This document shows, in pieces, positions 43,718 through 55,577 of a DNA stretch of 64,000 nt (its first letter is position 1; each line of letters opens with the position of its first letter). Both the position numbers and the translations under genes were made by a program. The notes below the pieces were generated by a model. It had not been told where the DNA came from. It did not search any database and saw only the letters and a list, made by a program, of their open reading frames with translations. The DNA is from Erinaceus europaeus (Eukaryota; Chordata; Mammalia; Eulipotyphla; Erinaceidae). The stretch spans positions 100,571,632 through 100,635,631 of the forward strand of contig NC_080170.1 in assembly GCF_950295315.1 (NCBI RefSeq), read 5' to 3'.

Positions 43718-44967
43718 CTTTCTTCACTTTTACACTGTTCACTTTCACCTCTCTTCCCCATGTGGGTTGCAACTGAACAAAATTGCTCTTCTTAAAAAGA
43801 CTGAGCTAATCTCTGTTGAAGAAAATCCATCCTCCCTTCTTAAGACAGCAATGCATAATTATGCTGAGAGAAATTTTCAGAACAATAAAGAGAGCCTTGT
43901 GTTTCACTGTTTATATATCACGATACCTTTCAAGTCTGTATTATCGTTACCACTTTAGTAAATCTGTCAGAATTTGTTTGCAGACAATCACTAGTCCATC
44001 CTCCTACTCCTATTAGTTGATTAGTATCAATGGTTCTTTGGTCTTCTTACTTAAATGACACAGGACGTGGTTTTTCACCTCTCAAAAAAATTTTAGAGAC
44101 TCTTAGACTGTTACTCTTAGACTTAACAAATATATATGTGTGTGTGTCTGCCTTGTGATGACAGGCATCTGTGGGAAATGAGTAAAAGAGTAAATTGTAC
44201 ACTTGGTCTAACATAGTTCAGAGTAGCAACATTATTTACAGGATGGCAATATGAGTTACCATCCAATTCAGTTCATTCACAGCAAACAGCATTTCAGGGG
44301 TGACCACAATAATATAAGAGCTCTAGAAATAGACAGAAATCTTGGGGTCAGAACCATATAGTTCTTCCTATGTATGAAATGGGAAGTTAGTAAAAATTTT
44401 ATTTTGAGGACAGCCATCTGGCATGGGGATAGCATATGATATGTCACCATATTAATTAGGAGAATTTTCCAAATATCCTACAGTGCGTCTTGTCTCCTAC
44501 TGAACAACAAAAGAAAGATTGTTCTGGTTTAGACTGTACTTAAAGAGATTATTTTCATTCTTATCCTGGCTCCAGGGATCCCTGAGTGATTTAGGCAAAA
44601 TTTCTGCTGCAAGTTAATTAATATTTTTGGAATAGCTCAGTCTTGTTTCTAAAAAAAAAAGTCAATAAGAATCTGAGAAGAATTTTATGATGCTTTCAAA
44701 AATTTGTAAATCACAGATATCAATTTAAAAAAATAGTTAGCACTTACTGGTTACTGGTACCCACCATGCACATTTGAAAGGTTAAAGAACTTCAAACTTT
44801 TACAAATAATTTTGTGTTAGTGCACTTCATGTCACAATTATTAGGGCAGGGCAGATTACATATTAACAAGATATCATTTTACTCTTGTTTAAAAAATGAG
44901 GAAGTTTTAAAAAATAGACTTGGTTCAAGGATTTCATGGCAAAGATTAAACCCTTATTTTTTACTTT
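43718..44967. other. Unassigned non-coding DNA
   Basis: A 1.25-kb stretch without a recognised repeat or gene. A 116-codon frame at 43608-43958 begins inside the SINE and has no domain. Confidence 0.4.
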
Positions 44968-45257
44968 TTAAAAAAATATATTTATTTATTTTTCCCTTTT
45001 GTTGCCCTTGTTTTATTGCTGTATTTATTAGTTTTTTATTACTGATGTCGTCATTGTTGGATAGGACAGAGAGAAATGGAGAGAGGAGGGGAAGACAGAG
45101 AGGGGGAAAGAAAGATAGATACCTGCAGACCTGCTTCACCGTTTGTGAGGTGACCCCACTGCAGGTGGGGAGCTGGGGGCTCGAATCGGGATCTTTACAC
45201 AGATCCTTGAGCGTAGCACCATGTGCGCTTAACCCTCTGTGCTACCGCCCAACTCCC
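44968..45257 (-). repeat. tRNA-derived SINE, type A (minus)
   Basis: 'tttcccttttgttgcccttg', 'ggataggacagagagaaatg', 'gctcgaatcgggatctttac', 'gctaccgcccaactccc'. Confidence 0.93.
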
Positions 45258-45327
45258 TTATTTTTTTATGTTCTTACACTGCCATTATATCAGCTTTCAA
45301 AGAATATGCAATAAAAATATATGCATT

Positions 45328-45535
45328 AGGATCCTAGTTTGAGTCCCCAGCTCCCGACCTGCAGGGGAGTTGCTTCACAGGAGGTGAAGCAGGTCTGCAG
45401 GTGTCTATCTTTCTCTCCCCCTCTCTGTCTTCCCCTCCTCTCTCCATTTCTCTCTGTCCTATCCAACAACGACGGCATCAATAACCACAACAACAAGGGC
45501 AACAAAAGGGAAAATAAATAAATAAATAAATATAA
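45328..45535 (+). repeat. tRNA-derived SINE, type A, 5'-truncated
   Basis: It begins at the B box ('aggatcctagtttgagtccc') and keeps the full body and tail ('aacaagggcaacaaaaggga', (AAAT)n). Confidence 0.9.
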
Positions 45536-45611
45536 TTTTAAAAATTAAATATATATATACGCACTTAGAGGATTAATACAGAAGTTAATCTCACCCAATA
45601 ATGTGTTCATT

Positions 45612-45775
45612 TCTTCCTCCTCCTCTTCCTCCTCCTTCTCCTCCTCCTCCTTTTTACCAGAGTACTTACCAGCTCTGATTTTTGGTGGTGCAGGAGACTG
45701 AACCTGGGACTTTGGAGCCTTAGGCATGAGTCTCTTTTCATAACCATTAGGCTATCTACCCCAGCCCTTCTCTTT
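45612..45775 (-). repeat. Type C SINE (minus) with (TCC)n tail complement
   Basis: A (TCC)n run at 45612-45652, then 'gagactgaacctgggacttt', 'ggcatgagtctcttttcata' and 'ggctatctaccccagccc'. Confidence 0.8.
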
Positions 45776-46429
45776 TTTTTAATTGGGAAGTTAATTGTTT
45801 AAAGTACAGTTCTTGGCACATATGTACAATTTCTCATTTCGCCATGATAGGTGTTTGAAAAACTCTCCCACCCCTATTTCTGGGCCAAAAGAAAACATGG
45901 TAGACTAAAGTAGCAACCTATGTAAAATAAATGCTATGGTTTTATAAAATTATGTGAAATGACTGGAAACCAGTTTGACAAATAGTGCTTAATTTAATCT
46001 TGTCGCTAATATTTTTTAAACTAAAATGTAAAAAAAAAAAACAACCTCAATAACATTCTTTTATTATACATCTCAGTGATACCAGGAAGGAAAAAAAATT
46101 TCTATGCTAACTATCCAAATAACGTTAAAAGAAAGGTTGTGAACTTGTCTGATTGATTAAATTGTTCAAGGAGTGGCAATACTTTTGAGGGCAAAGGGTA
46201 GAATGTTCTTTGTCTCCACCCTAGTTGAGATTCAGTAAATATGATTGTGACCTTTGTAAGTACCTTGATTTAGGCATCAACAATGAAGAAAAAAAGTAAT
46301 CACACACACAGACACACACACACAGCAAAACCTACAATTACGTATTGAGAAAAGTAAAGTAATTGCAGTCTTTCTTAAATATTAAGCAAGTAACTCCTGA
46401 TAAATGTTTAAGTTTTTCCAAGATTAATT
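45776..46429. other. Unassigned non-coding DNA
   Basis: A short (CA)n lies near 46302-46324. 'ttaattgggaagttaattgt' at 45778 may be an L1 tip. Nothing else recognised. Confidence 0.4.
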
Positions 46430-46585
46430 TACTTATTTTCATAAGAAAGGGAGAGGAGGAGGAAGAGGAGAGAGAGAGAAGAGACACCACTCAGCTCTGC
46501 TGTACTAAGAACTGAACCTGGGACCTCTGTGGCCTCAGGCATGCAAGTCTGCTGTGCTTCCACTTCCCATCTCTCTGCCCGCCTT
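46430..46585 (-). repeat. Type C-like SINE (minus)
   Basis: 'gaagagacaccactcagctc', 'agaactgaacctgggacctc' and 'ctcaggcatgcaagtctgct'. Confidence 0.7.
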
Positions 46586-47186
46586 TCTGACAATTCTAAA
46601 TTAGTGTTCTCCTTTCCTTCATTTGGCTGTGTTCAGATGAACAAAATGGCATTATAAAGGGCATGGTAAATCTAATCAGTATGGTTTATTATCACCAGTG
46701 CATTTAATCATTTAATAGCTTGTAATTTATAATCTACTTGTCTGAAATACAAAGCAGCATATAATGTGTGAATCAAGTAAAACCTATGTTTCACAAGTTG
46801 TTTTTATGTGACTCTTTCTCCATCCTCCATATCATTCCTCTAGATATAACTATTCAATACAGGGGCCACTAGTTACAAGTAACTTTTTAAATTTTTAGTT
46901 AAGGTTAAATAAAATTTAAAATTGAGTTCTTCTGTCCTACCAGCTACATTACTAGTGTTGATCTAGATTCGGGTCAGGATTCTCCTTTCCCCAGCTGTGC
47001 CTGTCCAAACATTGCCACCCATTTTTCTTCCTGACTTTCTCCCCTCACATGAGCCTTCTCAGGAAAGCCTACAGAAAGTACTATTTTATAATTCCTTCCT
47101 TGAAGACTTTTCTCTAAATTTAAATAATTTGATAGTCCAACTGTAGACAACTTGTGGACGTGTTCCCAAAAGGAACAAATTTGAGG
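46586..47186. other. Unassigned non-coding DNA
   Basis: No repeat or gene recognised. Confidence 0.4.
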
Positions 47187-47410
47187 GGTCAGCCAGTGGC
47201 GCACCTGGTTAAACGCACATGGTACTAAGAGCAAGGACTTGTGCAATGATTTGGGTTCAAGCCCCCAGCTCTGCACCTGTGGGAGGGGTGGGGGGTAGGA
47301 CTCACAAGTGGGAAAGCAGGTTTGCAGGTGTCTTTCTCTCTCTATTTCCACCTCCTCTAACAATTTCTCTCTGTCCTATCCAGTAAAATGGAAAAAGGAA
47401 AAAAAAAAAG
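47187..47410 (+). repeat. tRNA-derived SINE, shortened
   Basis: 'ggggtcagccagtggcgcac', B box 'gggttcaagcccccagctct', 'tctctctgtcctatccagta', poly-A. Confidence 0.85.
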
Positions 47411-47449
47411 GTGAACTAACATATTTTCACCTTAACAAAAGGCCCCTTT

Positions 47450-49010
47450 GTAGGGTTTAGGATACTGGATACAGGTGTGCACGTATCCATAAGCAAGGGG
47501 CAATCATATAACTCAGAGTCAAAGTGCCTAATAATGGCTGACATGCCTAAAGAAGGCATTATAAATTGTGTAATTGATTGAATTTAGACCAAATTAGCAG
47601 GACAGCCTAGCAGAAAGGCCCAAAGAAGACAGATTTCCCAAAACCGAACTCTGGTTGGGCTCAACAAATAATACTCAACACCTAAACAACTGAAAGACAA
47701 TCTAAGATAATCAGATAGAGAAAGAGCTATAAAAGTTGGATAAGGGCAAGAGACTGGCCCACTTAATAATGGCCTGTTTGGTCAATATCACACCATCTGA
47801 TCATCTGGGGTCCTAGTTAGAGAATCCTTGGATTTCCATACACATATGATGGGCCTTGACCTCTAAAGGGTCCCTCTCTCCACTACCACTGGTCGCTTCC
47901 ATAAGGAACAGCATCTTGTGGGCCCTCTCAGGACCTTGACTCGATTATAAAGCAATGATGGTAGGCATAACCCCAATCTCTGCCACCTGAAAAAAAAAAA
48001 AACTGGCCCTTAAATGAGCGCAGCCTGCAATGTTCCTCAGATGTGACCACGAGCTAGGCTCATGAGACCAGACAGGCTCTGGCACCAAACATAAATATAA
48101 ATACACATTTGCATATGGGCCCTGGAGCAGATGGATGGAGGTAAATAAATAGTTAATGTTAGCCACAGAATTCTTTTTTATAAGAATGGGAGCTACTCCC
48201 TTCCCTAATCCAGCTTTCTAGCCCCTTTCTCCACTCTGACACCATTCTCTCAGACAATATTCTCATCCAACCTCAGGCTAGCTACCAAACTCAAGCAAAA
48301 CTACAATTGTTGTATGCCCCCAAGAACATGCCTAAAATGGTTCTGCTAGCTTTCTTCTACCTTAAAATCCATAATCTCATCTGCTCCTATGCCATTTTCT
48401 GGTTCCTGTTCATTAACCATCTTGTCTCAACTTAGGTCATGCCACCTTCCAGACACTAGGCTGCAGATGCTACCATGACTCCACCCTGACTTCTCTGGGC
48501 AGATGACCTCACCCATGTGTCCTCGACCCTCACCTCTTCAGAGCTTTGATCCACTAGGGAAAGACAGAAACAGGCTGGGGGTATGGATCAACCTGTCAAA
48601 GCCCATGCTCAGCGGAAAAGCAGCTTCCGAAGCCAGAACTCCTACCTTCTGCTCCCTCTAAACAACCTTGACTGATACTCCCAGCAAGGGAGAAGTGATA
48701 GGATGAAGATAAGAGGACTCTACACTCCACCTCCATCAGCACCCAGAGAGAGAGAGAGAGAAGGGAAAGGAGAGGGACATATGGAAGTAGTTATGATATC
48801 ATGGGTGGCTTAGAGGGAGAGGAATGAATCAGAAAAAGAAGGGGCAACTATGTATAAATGTGGACAGATAGTTGACCCATGTCTAAAACCTTAGGGGAAC
48901 ACTGGTGGATTGCAGAGGGGAGAGTGAAGATTCAGAACTCTGGTGGTAGGAATGGTGTGTATTCAAACCTCTGTCGACATTTAATTCTGTAATATAAAAA
49001 TATAAAAAAA
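47450..49010 (+). mobile_element. R element with inverted 5' part
   Basis: From about 47885 to 49010 the copy is in plus orientation ('ggagctactcccttccctaa', 'cttctctgggcagatgacct', 'actgatactcccagcaaggg'). The part before about 47885 is in reverse: its complement contains 'tggagagagggaccctttag' and 'ggcccatcatatgtgtatgg', matching 30680-30735 of the long R copy. Confidence 0.82.
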
Positions 49011-49186
49011 AGCAAAAGGCCTTTTTGAAGATACTATGCATTTGTATAAAGAGTTTGTCCTTAAAAGTGTTGGTTTTGATCACTTTAGTAGCCTGGAACC
49101 TTGGGAACAGACCTCAGAATGCAAAATCACTTTATCCTGGTACCTACCCAACTCTACTGGCCTCAGGTCATGGATCATTGTGGCGA

Positions 49187-49189
<3 letters not shown>

Positions 49190-49242
<53 letters not shown>
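49190..49242. repeat. (TG)n microsatellite
   Basis: About 53 bp of TG units. Confidence 0.97.
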
Positions 49243-49244
<2 letters not shown>

Positions 49245-50469
49245 ATATCCTAAGAGTGCTAGGCTATCCCAAAGTGTTAACACAAAGAAGTAGTGTTATG
49301 AATCTGGCCAGGCATAGAAGCAGTAGGCTAAAAGGAGTATGTTTGTTTTGCTTGTAACTATGAAAACTGTTAGAGTTCAGGGTGGAGTTTTGGTATGAAA
49401 ATCCATTTACTTTGTTCACTCTAGGTTTCCTGCCAAAGTATTACTCAAACAACAATTTTCACTAAAATAAAAGCTAGTATGTAAGGGTCTTACAGTAGCC
49501 TGACCAATGTTCCCTTCTCTTCCAATATAGGGTTCAGATAAAACGTGAACTATCATATCCAGCTTAGGTCAGAAGATATATTTAAAAAGATGATAAGAAA
49601 AAAAAAAGAATTTTCACCTGCCTAAGTAAAAAAAAGTATCAGTTGTGTCCTGTGGGTTCATTCACTGAGTCGGAGAGAAGCAATAGATTGTAGTACAGAG
49701 AAATAGCACTCATCTGCTACAGCAGGTTATAAGAAATCTCCACCTCTTCAGAACACCCTGGCTCTCTAACTATATTTAAGAGGGGGAAAAAAAGGTTATA
49801 TGAGAAAAATAGGATAGACAGGTCTGACTCAGGAGAAAGTTATGTGCCACACAAAGTGTCCCATGTTCTGGATTCAAAATCAGGCCCTTAAGCAGCAACT
49901 TTTAGAGTGAGAAAATATACATTATCCTTTGGAACCACAAGTGCACAAGCTCCTTTCCCTGAGACACCAACAAGGCAGATGGAGAACTCAAAGATGGCAT
50001 CTACCAGCCCTCACTCCTGAGGTCTTCAGTAGGTCCCTACTTGAACCAGCAGCCTGCTCCCCAAGTCAAAGCCCCAGGACAAACAAACAAACCTCTTTCA
50101 CAGAAAGATTGGGAGTATATTTTAGTCTGCTATCTGCAATGCCCTGAAGGAGGAAGCCTGCCAAGACCTGTCTCCCTATTTGTTACAGTACAATAGTAAC
50201 TATGAACTCAAAACCTTCTGACCACCAGAGTTCAGATGATCAAGGAACATCTTGTAAGGGAAAAGGGGCGCAAAATTTGGAGCACCAGTCATATGTTAAG
50301 TCTCCTCTTGGATTTCTAGCATTCTAGAGCACAACAGAGGAAGAATTGATAGTTCTTGCCCTTTGAGGTCTCTAGAATATCTAGATTTATAGTCAGCACT
50401 TACACGTGAGCTTAACATAAACCTGCCCCTCAGAATGCATTTATTAAGATTACTGAGGAAGCTCTTTCC
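49243..50469. other. Unassigned non-coding DNA
   Basis: No repeat or gene recognised over 1.2 kb. Confidence 0.4.
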
Positions 50470-50672
50470 TTTTTGTAAATTCATTAACTTACTTTGGATA
50501 GACACAGAGAGAATTTGAGAGAGAAGGGGAAGATAATGAGGGAGAGACACACCTGTAGCACTGTTCCATTGTTGGTGAAGACTCCTCCCTGCAAACAAGG
50601 GCCAGGAGTTTCAACCCAGGTCCTTGAGTACTGTAGTATGTGCATTCAAACAGGTGTACCACCACACAGCCC
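50470..50672 (-). repeat. tRNA-derived SINE, type B (minus)
   Basis: 'ggatagacacagagagaatt', 'gtttcaacccaggtccttga', 'ggtgtaccaccacacagccc'. Confidence 0.85.
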
Positions 50673-50899
50673 CCAGAGAGATCTCTTTGTTTAGCCAGAG
50701 TAGTTGGGTCTGTTGTCCTTCTGCTAAAGTGATAGCAGATTCATAACTACTTTTCTGTTGATTTAGTCCTAAAAGACCCACAATCCTAAATCCTGCTAGT
50801 CACAAGAGTCCGTTAATCTAGAGGTGCCACTGGATGGCAACAGCAAAACCTGGACTCCCAAATGAGGGTACAAGCACCTTTCTTTCTTTCTTTTTTTGT
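50673..50899. other. Unassigned non-coding DNA
   Basis: Nothing recognised. Confidence 0.4.
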
Positions 50900-51080
50900 A
50901 AGTATTTTATTTACTTTATTTTTGAAAGAGATACAGAAAGAGAAAGACACAGAGAGAAACACCAGAGCACTGCTCAGCTCTGGCTTATGGTGGTGCTGGG
51001 GTATTGAACCTGGGACCTCGAAGCCTCAGGCATGAGAGTCTCCTTACATAACCATTATGCTATCTACACCCCCACTCCCT
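50900..51080 (-). repeat. tRNA-derived SINE, type C (minus)
   Basis: 'cagagcactgctcagctctg', 'gtattgaacctgggacctcg', 'ggcatgagagtctccttaca', 'tgctatctacaccccc'. Confidence 0.88.
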
Positions 51081-51103
51081 GCCCCAAGCTCCTTTCTTTT
51101 TTT

Positions 51104-51465
51104 TTTTTTTTTGCCTCCAGGGTTACTGTTGGGGCTCAGTGCCTGCACCATGAATCCACTGCTCCTGGAGGCCTTTTTGTTTTCTCCTTTTGTTGCCCTT
51201 GTTGTTGTAGCCTTGTTGTGGTTATTATTGTTGGTGGTGGTGTGGTGTCGTTCATTGTTGGATAGGACAGAGAGAAATCGAGAGAGGAGGGGAAGACAGA
51301 GAGGGGGAGAGAAAGACAGACACAATAGACACCTACAGACTTGCTTCACCACCTGTGAAGTGACTCCCCTGCAGGTGGGGAGCCAGGGGTTCCAACCGGG
51401 ATCCTTATGCGGGTCCTTGTGCTTTGCCCCAAGTGCGCTTCACCTGCTGTGCTACCACCCGATCA
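51104..51465 (-). repeat. tRNA-derived SINE, type A with 3' module (minus)
   Basis: 'tttgcctccagggttactgt', 'atgaatccactgctcctgga' (module), 'ccttttgttgcccttgttgt', 'ggataggacagagagaaatc', 'gttccaaccgggatccttat'. A full example of the extended form. Confidence 0.93.
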
Positions 51466-51774
51466 ATCTTCCCTCCTACCCCCCCACCCCCAAATTCCTT
51501 TCTAGGAGACAAGAGAGCTGAAGAGAAGCAAAGGGAAAGTGCAAAGAGGTGTCTGACAGACTCCATTCCCAGAAGGTCATTTTATGTCCCTCCTCAGGCA
51601 GATGCTTTTAGACAAGCAACTTTTAGATAAACCAGTTGGCTGGTGAATTTGTGCCTAAGAACCCTTTAAAAACTCTCTGCCTCCACTTATAAAGCCTCAT
51701 AGATATTCTAGTCACAAGCACCATTTTTTTGGAGGGAGTGTTTGTTTCTTTTGGGTTTGGTTTGGTTTGGTTTG
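51466..51774. other. Unassigned non-coding DNA
   Basis: (GGTTT)n near 51755-51778, otherwise nothing recognised. Confidence 0.4.
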
Positions 51775-51875
51775 GTTTTTTGCCTCCAGTTATCACTGGG
51801 GCTCAGTGACAGCACTATAATCCATTGTTTCTGGCAACCATTTATTCCATTTTTGAATATGACAGAGAGAAATTG
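51775..51875 (-). repeat. SINE 3' module fragment (minus)
   Basis: 'tttgcctccagttatcactg', 'tataatccattgtttctggc' and 'tgaatatgacagagagaaat': the module and a short piece of SINE body only. Confidence 0.75.
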
Positions 51876-52714
51876 GGGGGTATAGAATGAGATTTGGCAG
51901 TTTTATTAGAGAAAATTTTTCCAAATAAAGTTGTAGATGGGAGAAAATAAACTCAGGATAATCCTACAACATTTTGAACCCCAACAATTATTTCCTATTA
52001 TTATCAAATATATTATATTTGTCTCAGAATTCTTTATAGTGAGTGTATATAAAGCAAGATACAAGCATGGTGTTTTGTTTTTGTGTTTGGTGTGCCATAA
52101 ACATCTCCTCTCCTTTAATTTAGGACTGTGGTTCTAAGCTGTGGGTAATTTTGCTTTGGGGATATTTGTTAATGTCTTCACACATTTTTGTTGTCAACCC
52201 TGATCTATATAATTTAGGGCAGCATCATTCCCATCCTCACCTTCTTACTTATTTCCTAAAAATACTAGATCATTTCACCCATTGAATTTTCCATATAATA
52301 GGAACGAAGCTCTGCCAGTCTTTAAGAGATTGACACTAACAATTCTCTTAAAAACTTGGAACAAGGCAGCCCTGATTTGAAACCACATCAGTCAAAAGAG
52401 AAAAAAATATTTTTCTATTGATTCACAACAGCAGAAGGGAGTTGCAGAACAGGGTGAGGAATAAGCAAGCTTTTTCATGGTAACTGTCCTTGCTTATAAC
52501 ATGTCTGTAGCATGACTCACTGACTTTGTAAGCACACCTCTCTGAGACACCTCTTTGAGCACATTGAAGTTGGGGGGTATTTTATATTAATGGAGTCCTG
52601 TATTATCAATAAAACATGATGTAACAAACTTGGGTTTTGCTTAAAGAAGAGTTACTGAAAAGTTAATGTTTCTACCAGTGTTAAAATATAGAACAAGCTG
52701 CCTATAGAAAATTC
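51876..52714. other. Unassigned non-coding DNA
   Basis: No repeat or gene recognised. Confidence 0.4.
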
Positions 52715-52940
52715 CGCCATCCATGTTCAGCAGAGAAGCAATTACAGAAGCCTGACCTTCTACCTTCTGCACGCTATAATGATCCTGGGTCCATACTCCC
52801 AGAGGGATAAAGAATAGGAAAGCTTTCAAGGGAGGGGATGAGATACGAAGTCCTGGTGGTGGGAATTGTATGGAAGTGTACCCTCTCTTATCCTATTGTC
52901 TCATCAATATTTCCATTTTATAAATAAATTTAAAAACTTA
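52715..52940 (+). mobile_element. R element, 5'-truncated
   Basis: 'ccatgttcagcagagaagca', 'ggtccatactcccagaggga' and 'ttataaataaatttaaaaac'. 'aattccgccatcca' before and 'aattccaccatccacc' after form a probable TSD. Confidence 0.9.
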
Positions 52941-53139
52941 AAAATTCCACCATCCACCAGAGGATGCATCCTCATACCTAACTCAGCACTGATATAGTCA
53001 CTAGACTCTTTTACAGATATCTGTGAATAAAAACCCAACATTTCTTACTGACCATTTTTCCCTATCAAGAGTTTGAGGAAGCATTAAAGGGAACAACTTA
53101 TCTTGTGAAATTAGTTCATAATATATAACCTCATACCTG

Positions 53140-54120
53140 TTTGAATGACTATTATTTAAAAAGACAAGAGACATGTATTGCTAAGGATATGGAAGGGAAT
53201 CCTTGTACACCATTAATGAGAATGTAATTTGATTCATCTACTATGAAAATGAGTGTGGTCTTTACTCAAAAATTTACAAACATAACTTCATATGTTCCAA
53301 TAATCCCACTCTTTAGTATATATCCAGTGGAAACAAAAACAATACATGTAAAAAATATAAGGATGTTGATCTTTTACTCTTTGCTATGGAAGGGAAAAAA
53401 AAAGCCTTCTCTGCGGGGTTTTACATATATTATTTTGGTTGATGTAGGAGGAGGGAAACACCGGTCCTCTCTGTTTAACCAATGTAGTCATGTCTCCTAA
53501 AAGACCTCATGTTAACTAAGTGGTCAGAGTTGACATCACCAGTAACACTAGCCAGTACATTATACCTCCTGCTATGAAGCACTAAGGATGTGTCATGTCT
53601 GTGGTATGTTTTGTAATAAAGCATAACCTCAATTTAATAATGAGAAAACACCAGACAAGCTCAAGTTTAGAATTGTTATACAAAAAGAAAATAATGGAAC
53701 AGTACTTTTCAAAAGTGTCAGAGTTACACACAATGGAATACTACTCAGGTATTAAAAATGGTGATTTCACTAATTTCAGCCCATCTTAGATGGAACTTGA
53801 AGAAATCATGTTAAGTGAAATAAGTCAAAAATAGAAGGGTGAATCTAGGATTATCTCATTCACAGGCAGAAGTTGAAAAACAAGATCAGAAGGGAAAACA
53901 CTAAGCAGAACTTGCACTGGAGTTGGTGTATTGCACCAAAGTAAAAAACTCTGGGGTGTGTTGGAGAGAGAGTTCAGGTCCTGGAACAGGATGTCAGAGG
54001 ACCTAGTAGGGGCTGTACTATAGTGTGGAAAACTGTGAAATGGTATGCATATACAAACTATTGTATTTACTGTTAACTGTAAAACATTAATCCCCCAGTA
54101 AAGACATCAAAAAAAAAAAA
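53140..54120 (+). mobile_element. L1 3' part (plus): ORF2 end and 3' UTR
   Basis: 'gaatccttgtacaccattaa', 'ccaataatcccactctttag' and 'caatggaatactactcaggt' are L1 ORF2 C-terminal text, and the frame includes 'MELEEIMLSEISQ'. Unrelated text at about 53400-53650 interrupts it. The 3' UTR ends 'cagtaaagacatcaaaaaaa'. Confidence 0.85.
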
Positions 54121-54292
54121 AAGAAAAAGAAAGAAAGAAAGAAACGCAAAAAGAAAAAAGAAGTATGAGAGTCACAGTAAATAAAGTCTGAAAATTGCCA
54201 TACATTTGGGAGATACTAAGGAACCATGGAAACTAATGCATGTTCTTTGACTGAATCCTGGAATAGCAAAAAGGATAATAGCAGACAATCTG

Positions 54293-54458
54293 GGTGGTCC
54301 AGGAGGTAGTCCAGTGAATAAAGCACAGGACCCTCAAGTTCAATCCCCGGCAGCACATGTATCAGAGTGATGTCTAATGTATTCTCTCTCATTCTCTCTC
54401 CCTCTCCCTCTCCCTCTTCCTCTCTCCTATCTTTCTCATTAATAAATAAATAAAATCT
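54293..54458 (+). repeat. tRNA-derived SINE, type D
   Basis: 'ggtggtccaggaggtagtcc', 'agttcaatccccggcagcac', 'atcagagtgatgtctaatgt', (AATA)n. Confidence 0.88.
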
Positions 54459-54770
54459 GGGAGTTGGGCGGTAGTGCAGCGGGTTAAGCGCACATGGCAC
54501 AAAGCACAAGGACCCGCTTAGGGATCCTGGTTCCAGCCCGGTTAGAGCCCCGGTTCTCCACCTGTAGCGAGGTTGCTTCAGCGGTGAAGCAGGTCTGCAG
54601 GTGTCTTTCTCTCCCCCCTCTGTCTTCCCCTCCTCTTTCCATTTCTCTCTGTCCTATCTAACATCAATAATATAAACAACGACATCAATAACAACAATAG
54701 CTACAACAACAATGAAAAAACAACAAAAGGGAAAATAAATACAAAAAAAATCCAAAAAATTAATTAATTA
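54459..54770 (+). repeat. tRNA-derived SINE, type A
   Basis: 'gggagttgggcggtagtgca' head, duplicated B-box area ('tggttccagcccggttagag'), 'tctgtcctatctaacatcaa', (AAC)n, 'aacaaaagggaaaataaata'. Confidence 0.92.
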
Positions 54771-54827
54771 ATTAAATCTGAAAGAAAAAGAGAGAGAGAG
54801 AGAGAGAAAAGAAAAGGAAAACCGATG

Positions 54828-54945
54828 GGGCCAGGTTGTGGCACACCTGGTACTTCCATTACAGCACGCAAGGACCCAGACTCAAGCCCCTTGTCCCCAC
54901 CTGCAGGGGGAAAGCTTCAGGAGTGGTGAAGCTGGACTGCAGGTG

Positions 54946-54983
<38 letters not shown>

Positions 54984-55065
54984 TTTCTCTCTCTATCTCC
55001 CTTTCCCCTCTCAATTTATCTCTATCTCTATCCAATAATAAACAAATAAATAAATTTTTAAAAAG
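54828..55065 (+). repeat. tRNA-derived SINE, type B with (CT)n expansion
   Basis: 'ggggccaggttgtggcacac', 'actcaagccccttgtcccca', a CT run of about 50 bp, 'tatccaataataaacaaata'. Confidence 0.9.
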
Positions 55066-55293
55066 AAAATCTGGTGAGTCTCAAATAAATCCTATAATCC
55101 ATTTCACAGTGGTTTCTTTCCAAGGTTAATTTTTTTCGTTATGATAAGTTTTAATAAAGATTGGTAAAAAAAAAAAAAAAAGATTGTTTGGTGAGGCATT
55201 AACAAAGAGAAGCTGGATAAGAGGTATATGAAAATTCATTGACTATATTTGAAACTCTTTAAGTCTAAAATGGTATAAAAATAAAGAAGCTTT

Positions 55294-55560
55294 GGGAGTC
55301 AGGCGGTAGCGCAGCCGGTTAAGCGCACATGGCGCAAAGCACAGGGACCGGCATAAGGATCCCCATTAGAGTCCTGGCTCCCCACCTGCAGGGGAGTCGC
55401 TTTACAGGCGGTGAAGCAGGTCTGCAGGTGTCTTTATCTCCCCCTTTGTCTTCACCTCCTCTTTCCATTTGTCTCTGTCATATCTAACAACGACTACAAC
55501 AATAAAACAACTAGGGCAACAAAAGGGAATAAATAAATAAATATTTTTAAAAGTTTAAAA
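55294..55560 (+). repeat. tRNA-derived SINE, type A with TSD
   Basis: 'gggagtcaggcggtagcgca' to 'gggcaacaaaagggaataaa'. TSD 'ataaagaagcttt' before (55281-55293) and after (from about 55564). Confidence 0.95.
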
Positions 55561-55577
55561 AAAAATAAAGAAGCTTT

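Noticed and set aside
46302..46324. (CA)n as a possible regulatory element
   Set aside because: Short interrupted CA microsatellite with no supporting context.
54459..54560. A/B-box sequences resembling tRNA genes
   Set aside because: They are SINE heads: no complete cloverleaf with acceptor-stem pairing, and the same text recurs with SINE bodies attached.
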